The position numbers and the translations under genes were made by a program. A stretch of DNA of 41,648 nucleotides from IMG/VR virus record IMGVR_UViG_3300002223_000008, positions 18,078 to 59,725 of that record. One strand, written 5' to 3'. The notes beneath the pieces were generated by a model. The model saw only the letters and a program-made list of their open reading frames with translations. It had not been told where the DNA came from and made no database searches. Positions within the stretch are counted from its first letter, which is position 1. Each line of letters opens with the position of its first letter. The stretch comes from a virus. Below are positions 23,269 through 31,029 of the stretch, piece by piece.

Positions 23269-23466
23269 TTACATTCCTCGTCCAGACTTGAGACCACGCT
23301 TACCAATCGAGAACGTCTTCGTTCCAAGAGACTTGTCCGCCTTATACAAAGACTTCGGACTCCCGACAAACCCACCACCAGCCCCACCTGGTGACGCAGA
23401 TCCCTTGATCACAGACGACTTCCCGCCACCCTTGCTGCCCATCACCGCCTTGACCCCCTCACCCAT
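23269..23466 (-). CDS. Small basic Gly/Lys-rich protein
   Basis: 65 residues, very basic and Gly/Ser/Lys-rich (GSKGGGKSSVIKGSASPGGAG, SIGKRGLKSGRGM), unlikely to fold alone. It starts after AGGGGGAATAT. Such peptides next to capsid genes may bind DNA in the head. No domain is recognised; a second Met at codon 9 is an alternative start. Confidence 0.45.
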   Translation of the reverse strand: MGEGVKAVMGSKGGGKSSVIKGSASPGGAGGGFVGSPKSLYKADKSLGTKTFSIGKRGLKSGRGM

Positions 23467-23483
23467 ATATTCCCCCTATTCAG

Positions 23484-23687
23484 CTAGACACGCCGTTGAT
23501 AGACCCGTGCTGTCTTCCGATCTCGAGTCGGAGAGAATACACGAGCCGCGCGCTTCGGCCCCAATGACCGAGCATCTCCACAATCCCGATGACCTTCCAT
23601 GTCCGTATAGTCACCAGACGAATCACGAATCCCTTGTGCCTTCTCGGTCGATTCGCGCGCTGGCCCCATTGAAGACATCGCCTTCAT
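23484..23687 (-). CDS. Small basic, disordered protein
   Basis: 67 residues, charged and low in hydrophobic residues (SSMGPARESTEKAQGIRDSS, RAARVFSPTRDRKTARVYQRR). AAGGAAA lies 6 bases before the ATG, which overlaps the 38-aa gene stop by ATGA. Its chain with neighbours suggests one message of small head-associated peptides. No function is assignable. Confidence 0.5.
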   Translation of the reverse strand: MKAMSSMGPARESTEKAQGIRDSSGDYTDMEGHRDCGDARSLGPKRAARVFSPTRDRKTARVYQRRV

Positions 23688-23800
23688 GACATTTTCCTTG
23701 AACCAGTAGGCAACTTTGGCGTCATCTTCTTTTTATTCGCCGTAGCGTAAAAATTACTTTTGCCCTTCTTCGACCCGTACCGAGCCACCATTGATCGCAT
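23684..23800 (-). CDS. 38-residue basic micro-protein
   Basis: A reading frame of 38 codons from ATG 23800, preceded by GAGGAGATAAAGTC, one of the best ribosome sites in the window. The peptide is Lys/Arg rich (VARYGSKKGKSNFYATANKKK). Its TGA overlaps the next ATG by ATGA. The strong site and coupling make it a credible gene despite its length. It would probably bind nucleic acid or a head protein. Confidence 0.55.
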   Translation of the reverse strand: MRSMVARYGSKKGKSNFYATANKKKMTPKLPTGSRKMS

Positions 23801-23864
23801 GACTTTATCTCCTCGCCCCTTGAAGTACGCATTAACTGGAATTGTTTTTCTCCATTAGACACAG

Positions 23865-24296
23865 TTACATCGCCCCTGGAACACTCGGCGGACGCAACTG
23901 CCGCACCATCTGATCCGGACTTGGCATCCCCGTCTGCCCTGGCATCCCCACAGGAACACCCTGTTGAGACAATTCATCATTGGAACGATGCGGTTTTGAC
24001 ACAAACTTGCCACTCTTTTCAAGAGCTTCCCTCAATCCCATCCCAGCAAAAAGAAGAACCGCAGCCGGATTCAACTGCTTCGTCTGCGGGTCCATCAGCA
24101 GAAGAGACACACGCTGAAATAAATCTAAATCAGATCCACCGTCTGGACCACCTTGCATCAGTCCAGGAACTTGACTACCTGGAGGACCACCAGCTCCGGG
24201 CGCTCCACCCATCGGAGGACCTTGCATCACTGGGGGCGTCGCCCCCCTATTCAAAAATCCAGGAACACTTGAAAATGGCGACGGAGCAAGCGGCAT
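23865..24296 (-). CDS. Gly/Pro/Met-rich small head-region protein
   Basis: 143 residues from the ATG at 24296 (GGAGG 5 bases upstream; a TTG at 24308 is not needed). The first 55 residues are Pro/Gly/Met-rich (GPPMGGAPGAGGPPGSQVPG), then a helical block (SLLLMDPQTKQLNPAAVLLF, AGMGLREALEKSG), then Gly/Pro/Gln again. It resembles the 121-aa protein nearby in composition. It follows the portal, so a head-filling or connector role is possible but unproven. Confidence 0.5.
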   Translation of the reverse strand: MPLAPSPFSSVPGFLNRGATPPVMQGPPMGGAPGAGGPPGSQVPGLMQGGPDGGSDLDLFQRVSLLLMDPQTKQLNPAAVLLFAGMGLREALEKSGKFVSKPHRSNDELSQQGVPVGMPGQTGMPSPDQMVRQLRPPSVPGAM

Positions 24297-24371
24297 ATTA
24301 TCCTCCAACTAATCAATCACACACTTACAACTCGTGGTCAATAGTTGCACCATAAGACCACCTATTTATTT

Positions 24372-26045
24372 TTAACGCCGCCCACTTTTTCCTTTCGGCG
24401 GAGGCGGTTGAGGCAACTTTGCTAGTTCTTCCAACCCCTCCTGAATCAGCTCATCCGGGTCTCCAAGATCTGCTTCGCCAAGAATTCGACGCACGCTTGG
24501 AGCCACCCCAGTCGCTGCTCGCAACTGAAGAGCTGCCATCACACGCTGAATGCGTGTACTCGCAAGAGAACTTCCAGGCGTCACCAAAAACTTAAAATCA
24601 CGATACATCCGAGACCGCTCCTCCGCTGGACGCGCATTCCCCTCGTCATCCTGAAGCAACTTTTGCCGTTCAAACGTATACGAAACCCACTCGTGACTTG
24701 GGCCTTGCTGAAAGAGAATACGATCTGATGTATAATATTGAAAAATACGAGAAATAATCTTCTGCCCGACACGCCCCAACAACGATTCAAACCGACGAGC
24801 AACAGAACGAATCAGCACCTGACGAGAACTCTGCAATCCCTCTAACCCGGCTCCAGGTCCTGATTCTCCACGAGACCCAGACGGGTCCATATTCCCGGTC
24901 AACAAATCGCACAACTGCATGAGAGATTGAATCGCCGTTGGAGTCCCAGGATCAGCAGGAATCGGAGCTTGATATTCAAACTGACGATTAGGCTTTTTCC
25001 GTACAATCAGTCCAGCATCATTGTCAAGTTTATCCCACTGATCTGGATCGAGTGCATCTGCATCGGCGATCACACGGAAGTTACTTCCAAGCAACAGATT
25101 TTTAATCCACGAATCTCCCATCCGATTGATTGCTTCTTGAAGCCTCTTCAGATCTTGAACCTCACCAATTCCCCATGGATGATCAAAATCAACATCCCAC
25201 TCAAACATATCAATAGGCCATTCGCCATCCCAGTTTTTATTTGCTTCATCCACAAGAATCAAATTACCAGCTCGTGTGACATGTCGCCCACCAGGAAACA
25301 GAAGATCACCCTCCGTGTTTATTTGTGGATCATTAATCCAGTAATCCCGCAATTCTGCCCGTGGAATCGGCCCTGATTTTCTCGACGCTCCAGGGTGATA
25401 CGGACGAGGCAACATTGCAAGTGCCGCCGAGATCAACGACGTTTTATTCTTCTCAACATAGGAACTCAATCGCTCGTCCGGTTGTACCAACGCACCACGC
25501 CCCGGAAATCGTTTTCTGATTTCAGCCAACGATGTCGGTGTATCAATTCGAAGATATTGTGCATGTCGTAAATCCGCCCCAGAGGATACACCCGGGTCAA
25601 TTTGAACACGACGAGGGTCAATAAACGAAAGAACAATATCATCCTGAATCGGATCGTACATTGTCGAAATAAACCCAGGACCGATCGTCATCGCAAATAA
25701 ACACATTCGATAGAACACATCGTCCGTTTCATTCCGATCAAAAATAGCACGTGTTGCGTTGTACAGCACCGATGCCGCTTTTGTCAATTCTAGCTTCTGT
25801 GCGCTGATACGAATTTGCGGCTTCATCTCAGTCACCGCACTGATTTTTCGTTTCACTTGATTCTTGATAATATTAACCAAGAAGTATGGAGCCCGTTTAA
25901 TCTTCCACTGATCCCCCTGCACCTGCCGAATATTCTCCTCCCATGGGCGAGCGATCTCCCGCTTCGCAGACTCGGATTCGCTATCCAACGCATCCAGAAA
26001 CCGAATCAGCGTCAGCTCTTCGCCCTTCGGAGGAAGACTTGCCAT
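24372..26045 (-). CDS. Portal protein (podovirus P22-type)
   Basis: 557 residues. SESAKREIARPWEENIRQVQ near the start, then DWGIG-type and channel-lining helices (YFLVNIIKNQVKRKISAVTE, GEVQDLKRLQEAINRMGDS), an ATRAIFDRNETDDVFYRMCL helix, and a basic Pro-rich tail (PQPPPPKGKSGRR). Length and order fit the ring-forming portals that join head to tail. It sits between the large terminase and head genes, as usual. ATG 26045 overlaps the upstream stop by TAATG. I recognise the class, not a close relative. Confidence 0.75.
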   Translation of the reverse strand: MASLPPKGEELTLIRFLDALDSESESAKREIARPWEENIRQVQGDQWKIKRAPYFLVNIIKNQVKRKISAVTEMKPQIRISAQKLELTKAASVLYNATRAIFDRNETDDVFYRMCLFAMTIGPGFISTMYDPIQDDIVLSFIDPRRVQIDPGVSSGADLRHAQYLRIDTPTSLAEIRKRFPGRGALVQPDERLSSYVEKNKTSLISAALAMLPRPYHPGASRKSGPIPRAELRDYWINDPQINTEGDLLFPGGRHVTRAGNLILVDEANKNWDGEWPIDMFEWDVDFDHPWGIGEVQDLKRLQEAINRMGDSWIKNLLLGSNFRVIADADALDPDQWDKLDNDAGLIVRKKPNRQFEYQAPIPADPGTPTAIQSLMQLCDLLTGNMDPSGSRGESGPGAGLEGLQSSRQVLIRSVARRFESLLGRVGQKIISRIFQYYTSDRILFQQGPSHEWVSYTFERQKLLQDDEGNARPAEERSRMYRDFKFLVTPGSSLASTRIQRVMAALQLRAATGVAPSVRRILGEADLGDPDELIQEGLEELAKLPQPPPPKGKSGRR

Positions 26046-26536
26046 TAGACCCCTTTCGCAGCACCAAGCCCAGTCGGGCAATCAGACGTATGTCCAAACG
26101 CCGCCAGCTTGTTAAAGTGGCACGGAGCACAACAATACTTTGCCTGTGCGAATCGTGATCTAAACATCCCGCCACATGTCCCGCACGGACGTTCCTCATT
26201 CGGTTTCTTCCCCGCTTCCCATGCCGCCAGCAAAAACGGAGAAAAGAGCTCCGACCGATCGGACACAATCATGACATATCCAAGAAACATTTGCCATAAT
26301 GGCACTTGCATAGCCTCTTTCGCTTCACGAATCAGCATCTGCGTGTCTTCTGGAAGATACGGAATAAGAATTTCAGCCGCCTTCTCAGGGTCATCCTCCA
26401 TCACAAAAACAGAACCAGGCTCGTTAGGCAGAAAATCCATTTCCACATTCGGAGGAACATTCAATTCCAACGTAGGTGGTCCCTGTTCCACAGTTGCACC
26501 AGATCCAAATCGACGACCAATCTTCGGCACTGCCAT
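26045..26536 (-). CDS. Zinc-finger protein between terminase and portal
   Basis: 163 residues. Residues about 121-145 carry CGTCGGMFRSRFAQAKYCCAPC, a CxxC...CxxC zinc ribbon. The first half is acidic and helical (EDDPEKAAEILIPYLPEDTQ, REAKEAMQVP). ATG 26536 is chosen because AAAGGGGA precedes it. Small zinc proteins at this place in phages may help packaging or portal assembly; here that is context only. Confidence 0.55.
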   Translation of the reverse strand: MAVPKIGRRFGSGATVEQGPPTLELNVPPNVEMDFLPNEPGSVFVMEDDPEKAAEILIPYLPEDTQMLIREAKEAMQVPLWQMFLGYVMIVSDRSELFSPFLLAAWEAGKKPNEERPCGTCGGMFRSRFAQAKYCCAPCHFNKLAAFGHTSDCPTGLGAAKGV

Positions 26537-26547
26537 ACATTCCCCTT

Positions 26548-29421
26548 TCATTCCCAAGGTTCATCTTCTCGCCCACCAACCATCCTACGGAATGTTCTAT
26601 CACATTCCCAAGGTTCAGGCTCCCGCTTCTCTGCCCCACCAGATACGGTATCGCGTGACACTAACTTCTGAAGCCCATAATATTTCTCAAAACATTCATC
26701 ATCTGATGTCAAAAGAGCAATCATCCACGCAATCGCTCGATCATCATGATGTCCAGCAACAGCCCCCCATTCGTTCGGACCCTTCTGCACGAACATTTCC
26801 AATTCACGCAGGAGTGATTCACTGGCGATGTGGACCCGGCCATTCACCATCTCATGAGATGCAAACCCAACGAGCCACGGCTTCGATTTAGAATTCGTCT
26901 CCCAGCCCGTTTTTCGAGAATAGCGAGGCACCACCTCATCCCTATACCTCCAGACGTAATTATTTGAATAGCCCATCTTACTTAGTTGTTGATTTGTCCC
27001 ACCGCCAATCCCATTTGTTTCAACTGCAATCTGTGCAGTGTTATAATATTTCCCTAACCAGTACAACACGTTTGCGAGTTCAAACGGATCAACAGCCCGT
27101 GATGTCCACTCAGCCACCTGCTTATTCGATCCCCGCTGCAACACGCACGCGACCGACGAATCCAAATCCTCTTCCATCGAATCATCTCGACCTTGGCCCA
27201 TCGCCACATCTATGCCAATGTCATATGCCTTCCCCTGTTCTGGCTCATCCCAGATCCACAGTTTACCTTGTGGCGCATCAAGAATCCGTGGACCCGAATG
27301 CACCTCAGCCATTCGCATCGGGGGACGCACTCCATGCCGAAGCTCCCGCAACGATTTCGCAGGAAATACCTGTGCCCCAGGGGTCACCCACGCATCTTCA
27401 ACCGTATTATGCGTAAGAATTCCATTGGTATCATGAAGATGGTCAGGAGCAACACGAAAATCGTACACATCCACACACCCGGCCGATGTAACAGACTTTA
27501 CTCGATCGCTTAACACATGACGTAAACGAACCTTTCCAGAAGGATATGCACGACGCCCATTTTGTTTACGTGCCGAAACAAATCCGATCTTCTCGTGAAA
27601 TAAAGTTGCTTCAGACGCCGATAAATAAAGCATCGTTTTATACCCAAGAGACCCATCAATATACGGACGGCTCTGTCTTTCTCGTCGCAACCGCCCCTTA
27701 ATTCCAAACGCAAGCAATAATAATTGAATATCACGACAGAACTGCTCCCCCTTTGAACAAAAAACAACTTTCGCCTGACGATTTCCAGCGTAACCGTCAC
27801 TTTCAAACAAAGCGGATAAAAATCTGCGAACACAGGGCTGCGGACTCCGAAAGATAGCCTCCGGAACACGAACCACTCGATGCCACAAACCCTTCCCAGA
27901 ATACTGTTCGGCGATTTCAAATTGAGATAACAGGTGTATCCAATCGCGTGTAAACGATCGTACGCCAATAGCCCCCTGCAACCGATGTCGTCGTGTAATT
28001 GATGGTCGAGTACCCCGCGACGTTAAATAACCAGATGCAACAATACCAACCACACGTTCTATATCTTCAACCACATCCATATCTCGACTATCAGAAGCAA
28101 TCTCGACACAGTGCCCATCAAAACTTCCATCTCCCAGATAATACCCAAGAAATGCAGATAATTCTTCTGTTACCAACACGCTACTCTGTACACCAGGAGA
28201 AGAAATCCAACGATGAACAAACATAGATTCAGACAAGCGAGGGGGTTCTAACGTAAGAACCATATCTTCCAACAGATCTTTTGCTTCAATAAACGCATCA
28301 CCAACAACAAATGGATGATTGGGAGTACATTGAACACGATACCCATCTTTAGTTTCCACAAGAACAGTCTCATGTACCCCTTGTGGCAACCACTCCTTTA
28401 CTACACGAGACCCAGAAAGTTCTGAAACTCCTTGTGCTTGATCAATCCGAATCAAGCCAAGATTCGTTCCGACTCGAGTATCTCCGGACACACACAAAGG
28501 AAAACTTTGCCGAAACAGATCCCAATCGTTCCCCATTTCACCGAGCTTTTCCCGCATCCATTTGATATGTCCAGGATTCAACCCGAATTCCGCTACGATA
28601 TGGCGCTCATTCGCTGAAAACTCGATGGACTCACCCACGTTCAATGGCATACAATATTCAGGCTGAAGGAACCATGGGACAAAGGTAAATTCAAACGCGG
28701 TATCTCCACGCATGGATGCTTCACAAAAATCTCGATACCACGTCCCTGCCATTTCAGCAGAAGACTCCATGATAATAATCGTCCCAGGAACCCGATGGAC
28801 TGCCGGGATGACCCCGTCAAGCACAAACGCCGGATCAGGGAACCGGGCACATTCTGACAAATGAGCAACCTGCCAATTCGCACCTATAGCTATGTTTTTC
28901 TTGTGGGCAGACTCCACCACAATTCTCGATCGTAACCCTGGATCATGTTTACGCGTTGCCTGGGAGGGATTGGCAAACACCAGTTCCCGTTTGGTAATAT
29001 ACCGACCCACTGGGCGAATATCATCATCCAGATGGTCATAAAATGTCCGTGAAATCTCGAAGAGCGTCCGTGCCCGTTCAGCTTGATCAGCCAGCACCAA
29101 CGCGTTCACATGAGGCCAAAGCATTGTCCGCCATGCAACCAACGATTCGGCCAACGTGCTGGCCCCAACCTGGCGAGCTTTCAACCAAACACATCGCGCA
29201 AACCCTCGAGCTTCAAATTGGCGCTCAATAGATTCAAGAAGTGGGATTTGGCACGGCCAGAAGTTAAACGGGTTATCCCCAATTCTTAACTGCTCCGATG
29301 CGAACGCCCGGAAATCCCGACGGTACCGGACAATCTTCTGTGCCGATTGCTGTGCTTCGCCAAGCACGACCCCCGTATCAACCGTCCGAGTCAAGGTAAC
29401 CGGTATCTCCGCTTCCGACAT
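26548..29421 (-). CDS. Terminase large subunit interrupted by an intein
   Basis: About 957 residues encoded, about 594 after splicing. The ATPase has a Walker A variant (KARQVGAST, residue 81 on), Walker B (GTIIIMESSAE), and a coupling region FRQSFP. The nuclease domain follows the intein: YDIGIDVAMGQGRDDS, IAVETNGIG and HHDDRAIAWM give the acidic residues of the RNase H-like fold. It packages DNA by ATP hydrolysis and cuts it. Start ATG 29421 (TTG 29433 is possible). It overlaps the zinc-finger gene upstream by 31 bases. Confidence 0.9.
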   Translation of the reverse strand: MSEAEIPVTLTRTVDTGVVLGEAQQSAQKIVRYRRDFRAFASEQLRIGDNPFNFWPCQIPLLESIERQFEARGFARCVWLKARQVGASTLAESLVAWRTMLWPHVNALVLADQAERARTLFEISRTFYDHLDDDIRPVGRYITKRELVFANPSQATRKHDPGLRSRIVVESAHKKNIAIGANWQVAHLSECARFPDPAFVLDGVIPAVHRVPGTIIIMESSAEMAGTWYRDFCEASMRGDTAFEFTFVPWFLQPEYCMPLNVGESIEFSANERHIVAEFGLNPGHIKWMREKLGEMGNDWDLFRQSFPLCVSGDTRVGTNLGLIRIDQAQGVSELSGSRVVKEWLPQGVHETVLVETKDGYRVQCTPNHPFVVGDAFIEAKDLLEDMVLTLEPPRLSESMFVHRWISSPGVQSSVLVTEELSAFLGYYLGDGSFDGHCVEIASDSRDMDVVEDIERVVGIVASGYLTSRGTRPSITRRHRLQGAIGVRSFTRDWIHLLSQFEIAEQYSGKGLWHRVVRVPEAIFRSPQPCVRRFLSALFESDGYAGNRQAKVVFCSKGEQFCRDIQLLLLAFGIKGRLRRERQSRPYIDGSLGYKTMLYLSASEATLFHEKIGFVSARKQNGRRAYPSGKVRLRHVLSDRVKSVTSAGCVDVYDFRVAPDHLHDTNGILTHNTVEDAWVTPGAQVFPAKSLRELRHGVRPPMRMAEVHSGPRILDAPQGKLWIWDEPEQGKAYDIGIDVAMGQGRDDSMEEDLDSSVACVLQRGSNKQVAEWTSRAVDPFELANVLYWLGKYYNTAQIAVETNGIGGGTNQQLSKMGYSNNYVWRYRDEVVPRYSRKTGWETNSKSKPWLVGFASHEMVNGRVHIASESLLRELEMFVQKGPNEWGAVAGHHDDRAIAWMIALLTSDDECFEKYYGLQKLVSRDTVSGGAEKREPEPWECDRTFRRMVGGREDEPWE
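27406..28494 (-). mobile_element. Intein with LAGLIDADG domain in the large terminase gene
   Basis: 363 residues. Cys1 (CVSGDTRVG), block B (YRVQCTPNHPFVV), LAGLIDADG-type motifs (FLGYYLGDGSF, FLSALFESDGYAG) and the end VYDFRVAPDHLHDTNGILTHN with +1 Thr. The splice sites were fixed from the TGT at 28494-28492 and AAT at 27408-27406. It lies in the conserved FRQSFPL/TVEDAWV region between ATPase and nuclease domains. All nucleophiles are present, so splicing is expected. Confidence 0.9.
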
Positions 29422-29603
29422 TGCCCAGAACAAAACCTTGTATATTGCCCTGTCGCATTCGCTGCAATATCATGTCCGCATACCTCACACACACGCCCGG
29501 ACCCAGCGAATTTATACCCGCGCGGCACGTCCCTCCCAGGCACACGTTCAACCCGTTCACGTCCCGTCAAACCCAACTGCTGTCGTCTCCGCGCTTCACC
29601 CAT
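29391..29603 (-). CDS. Small zinc-ribbon protein upstream of terminase
   Basis: 70 residues: a basic Arg-rich start (MGEARRRQQLGLTGRERVER) and a CEVCGHDI...FCSGQC zinc ribbon (CX2C ... CX3C) in the second half. It overlaps the terminase start by 31 bases and the upstream gene by 8, which is unusual but seen in tightly packed phage operons. A DNA-binding or packaging-accessory role is possible; no relative is recognised. Confidence 0.5.
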   Translation of the reverse strand: MGEARRRQQLGLTGRERVERVPGRDVPRGYKFAGSGRVCEVCGHDIAANATGQYTRFCSGQCRKRRYRLP

Positions 29604-29817
29604 GTTCGACCTCTTCCTCGTCTTCTAACCAACGCGGAGGCAAAACAACATGTGTCCCGCCTTCCTGCAACCGCGCTTCGGCCGTTGGTCCGAGCTGACG
29701 AAACACGGTTTCGAGACGATTCACACGACGCTGCAATTTCACAAAGTTCACTACAGCAAATACAATAAGGTATACATACGATATTATAAAGAGAACCAGT
29801 AAAACGTTATTTCCCAT
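29596..29817 (-). CDS. Small single-span membrane protein
   Basis: 73 residues. A hydrophobic helix near the N-terminus (NVLLVLFIISYVYLIVFAVV, residues 4-25) is followed by a charged coil (FVKLQRRVNRLETVF) and an acidic tail (LEDEEEVEHG). This fits a small inner-membrane phage protein such as a holin or spanin partner. A lipoprotein gene lies a few genes upstream, which makes a lysis-related role possible but unproven. ATG 29817 is preferred over 29823. Confidence 0.45.
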   Translation of the reverse strand: MGNNVLLVLFIISYVYLIVFAVVNFVKLQRRVNRLETVFRQLGPTAEARLQEGGTHVVLPPRWLEDEEEVEHG

Positions 29818-30016
29818 GTTCAAAGATCCTTTCCCATCCCGATCTAAATAGTTTTGAAGTAAAACGGATCTGCGAATAACTCTTCCACGTCCGTGACCCT
29901 ACCTGAGCCTCCCGAGGTCGTACCTGTCCGTACTCTCGGACTTCACGAGCCACATCGTCCTTGTATTCCAAAGCCCGCCGTTCTAGCACACGATCTAAAT
30001 GGGCAGACTTTGCCAT
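29807..30016 (-). CDS. Small basic helical protein
   Basis: 69 residues, highly charged (LDRVLERRALEYKDDVAREV, REYGQVRPREAQVG), no domain recognised. Start overlaps the upstream stop by TGATG. It overlaps the next gene's likely start by 11 bases. It lies between the possible small terminase and the membrane protein, so a packaging-linked role is plausible. Confidence 0.45.
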   Translation of the reverse strand: MAKSAHLDRVLERRALEYKDDVAREVREYGQVRPREAQVGSRTWKSYSQIRFTSKLFRSGWERIFEHGK

Positions 30017-30252
30017 CAGCCCTGCTCCTCGATCCCCGCCACCAATTTCAACACATCGGCCGTCGTCGGACGCCCCCCGCCACGCTTCCGTATCATGGTC
30101 TTTCCTTCTCCGAGGATATACTTGGCCAACAATTCAGATACCTTGATTTGATCCTGGGGCTCCGACTTGTCTGACCCCATCATCGTCACCCAAAACTCAG
30201 TCAGCATCACACGAAGATCCTCTTTCGTGACCTCCTGCTCCTCTGTCGTCAA
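30016..30252 (-). CDS. Possible terminase small subunit
   Basis: 78 residues. The stretch EPQDQIKVSELLAKYILGEG resembles the helical DNA-binding part of phage small terminases (typical pattern: DPKVRLKASELLGKYLG), and it lies upstream of the large terminase, the usual order. A short basic stretch (IRKRGGGRPTTADVLKL) follows. It is short for the family, and three small genes lie between it and the large subunit. Read as a likely but not certain call. Confidence 0.45.
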   Translation of the reverse strand: MTTEEQEVTKEDLRVMLTEFWVTMMGSDKSEPQDQIKVSELLAKYILGEGKTMIRKRGGGRPTTADVLKLVAGIEEQG

Positions 30253-30701
30253 ACCGGGATCACCTCCACCCCCTGCTTCTGTTCCTTCTCACGTGTATCA
30301 TCAAACTGTGCCTGACGCACTGCGGCGATTACTTCAGAAAGAAGCACTTCCCAAATATCCTGATGCAAAAGAATCCCCTCCCCGGACGGCTTTCCAAACT
30401 TGTACTTCCTCAAATCGAAATAACACCCGCGAGACCATTGAATCTTTGAAAATCTATATTCTGTCTCCCGATGCTGAAAATATAAATTCGGATGCTTAAT
30501 CCGACAAATGATCTCTTTACATCGCTCAAAGAATTCATAATCCATACGGCCTTTTGGCCACGTACCGCCAGCTGTTCGTTTCTTTGGGTACCGTTTGCCA
30601 GGGCTAAACTCAATCGGGGACATCGGCCGTAGCACACGAACCTTCGAATCCAATGCAAACGACCGACGAACCTCCGTCGGTCGCTTAATTTCAAACCCCA
30701 T
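30249..30701 (-). CDS. PC4-like (ssDNA-binding) domain protein
   Basis: 150 residues. The C-terminal half reads CYFDLRKYKFGKPSGEGILL, then HQDIWEVLLSEVIAAVR, which follows the strand-strand-helix pattern of PC4/Sub1-type single-stranded DNA-binding domains (YFDIRxY ... KGISL ... W..L). The N-terminal half is basic (IKRPTEVRRSFALDSKVRVL). It sits in the packaging and lysis region rather than with replication genes. It overlaps its neighbours by ATGA and one base. The family call is by pattern only. Confidence 0.4.
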   Translation of the reverse strand: MGFEIKRPTEVRRSFALDSKVRVLRPMSPIEFSPGKRYPKKRTAGGTWPKGRMDYEFFERCKEIICRIKHPNLYFQHRETEYRFSKIQWSRGCYFDLRKYKFGKPSGEGILLHQDIWEVLLSEVIAAVRQAQFDDTREKEQKQGVEVIPV

Positions 30702-30997
30702 TACTTCGACTCCACCTCAGTCCTGCACTCTTTCGGAGACCCACCCAATGCCAGACATGCTGCTTTTAACTCACGCTCGAGTCCAAGACCCCACTGCACC
30801 ATCGTTTTTAGATCAGGCTCCCAGAGGTTCACACAGCGCCCACGTTGCCCGTTGACCACTTGGCAATCTATGACGTCAGGCTGGACGGTCAACGTCGGTC
30901 GTGGGGGAATCTGGGGCCTGTAGGGTGCCATTGAGACGCTAGGTGCAGCACAGGCTGTCAACAGCATTATGCTAAAACACAGAACCACAAGTTTCAT
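30701..30997 (-). CDS. Outer-membrane-type lipoprotein (o-spanin candidate)
   Basis: 98 residues. A short hydrophobic signal peptide (VVLCFSIMLLTAC) ends in a lipobox (LLTAC) with the lipidated Cys near residue 16, followed by Pro-rich sequence (PYRPQIPPRPTLT), typical of Rz1-like outer spanins but longer. Two more Cys pairs lie in the mature part. A spanin would disrupt the outer membrane at lysis; the single-span protein three to four genes downstream could be a partner. The lipobox is clear; the spanin call is inference. Confidence 0.55.
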   Translation of the reverse strand: MKLVVLCFSIMLLTACAAPSVSMAPYRPQIPPRPTLTVQPDVIDCQVVNGQRGRCVNLWEPDLKTMVQWGLGLERELKAACLALGGSPKECRTEVESK

Positions 30998-31029
30998 ACA
31001 TCCCCCTCCACAATACCAACAACAGCATA

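Noticed and set aside
24309-24371. A 14-codon frame (MVQLL...) between the portal and the 143-aa gene
   Set aside because: Too short, with only a moderate AGGTGG site; no coupling to neighbours.
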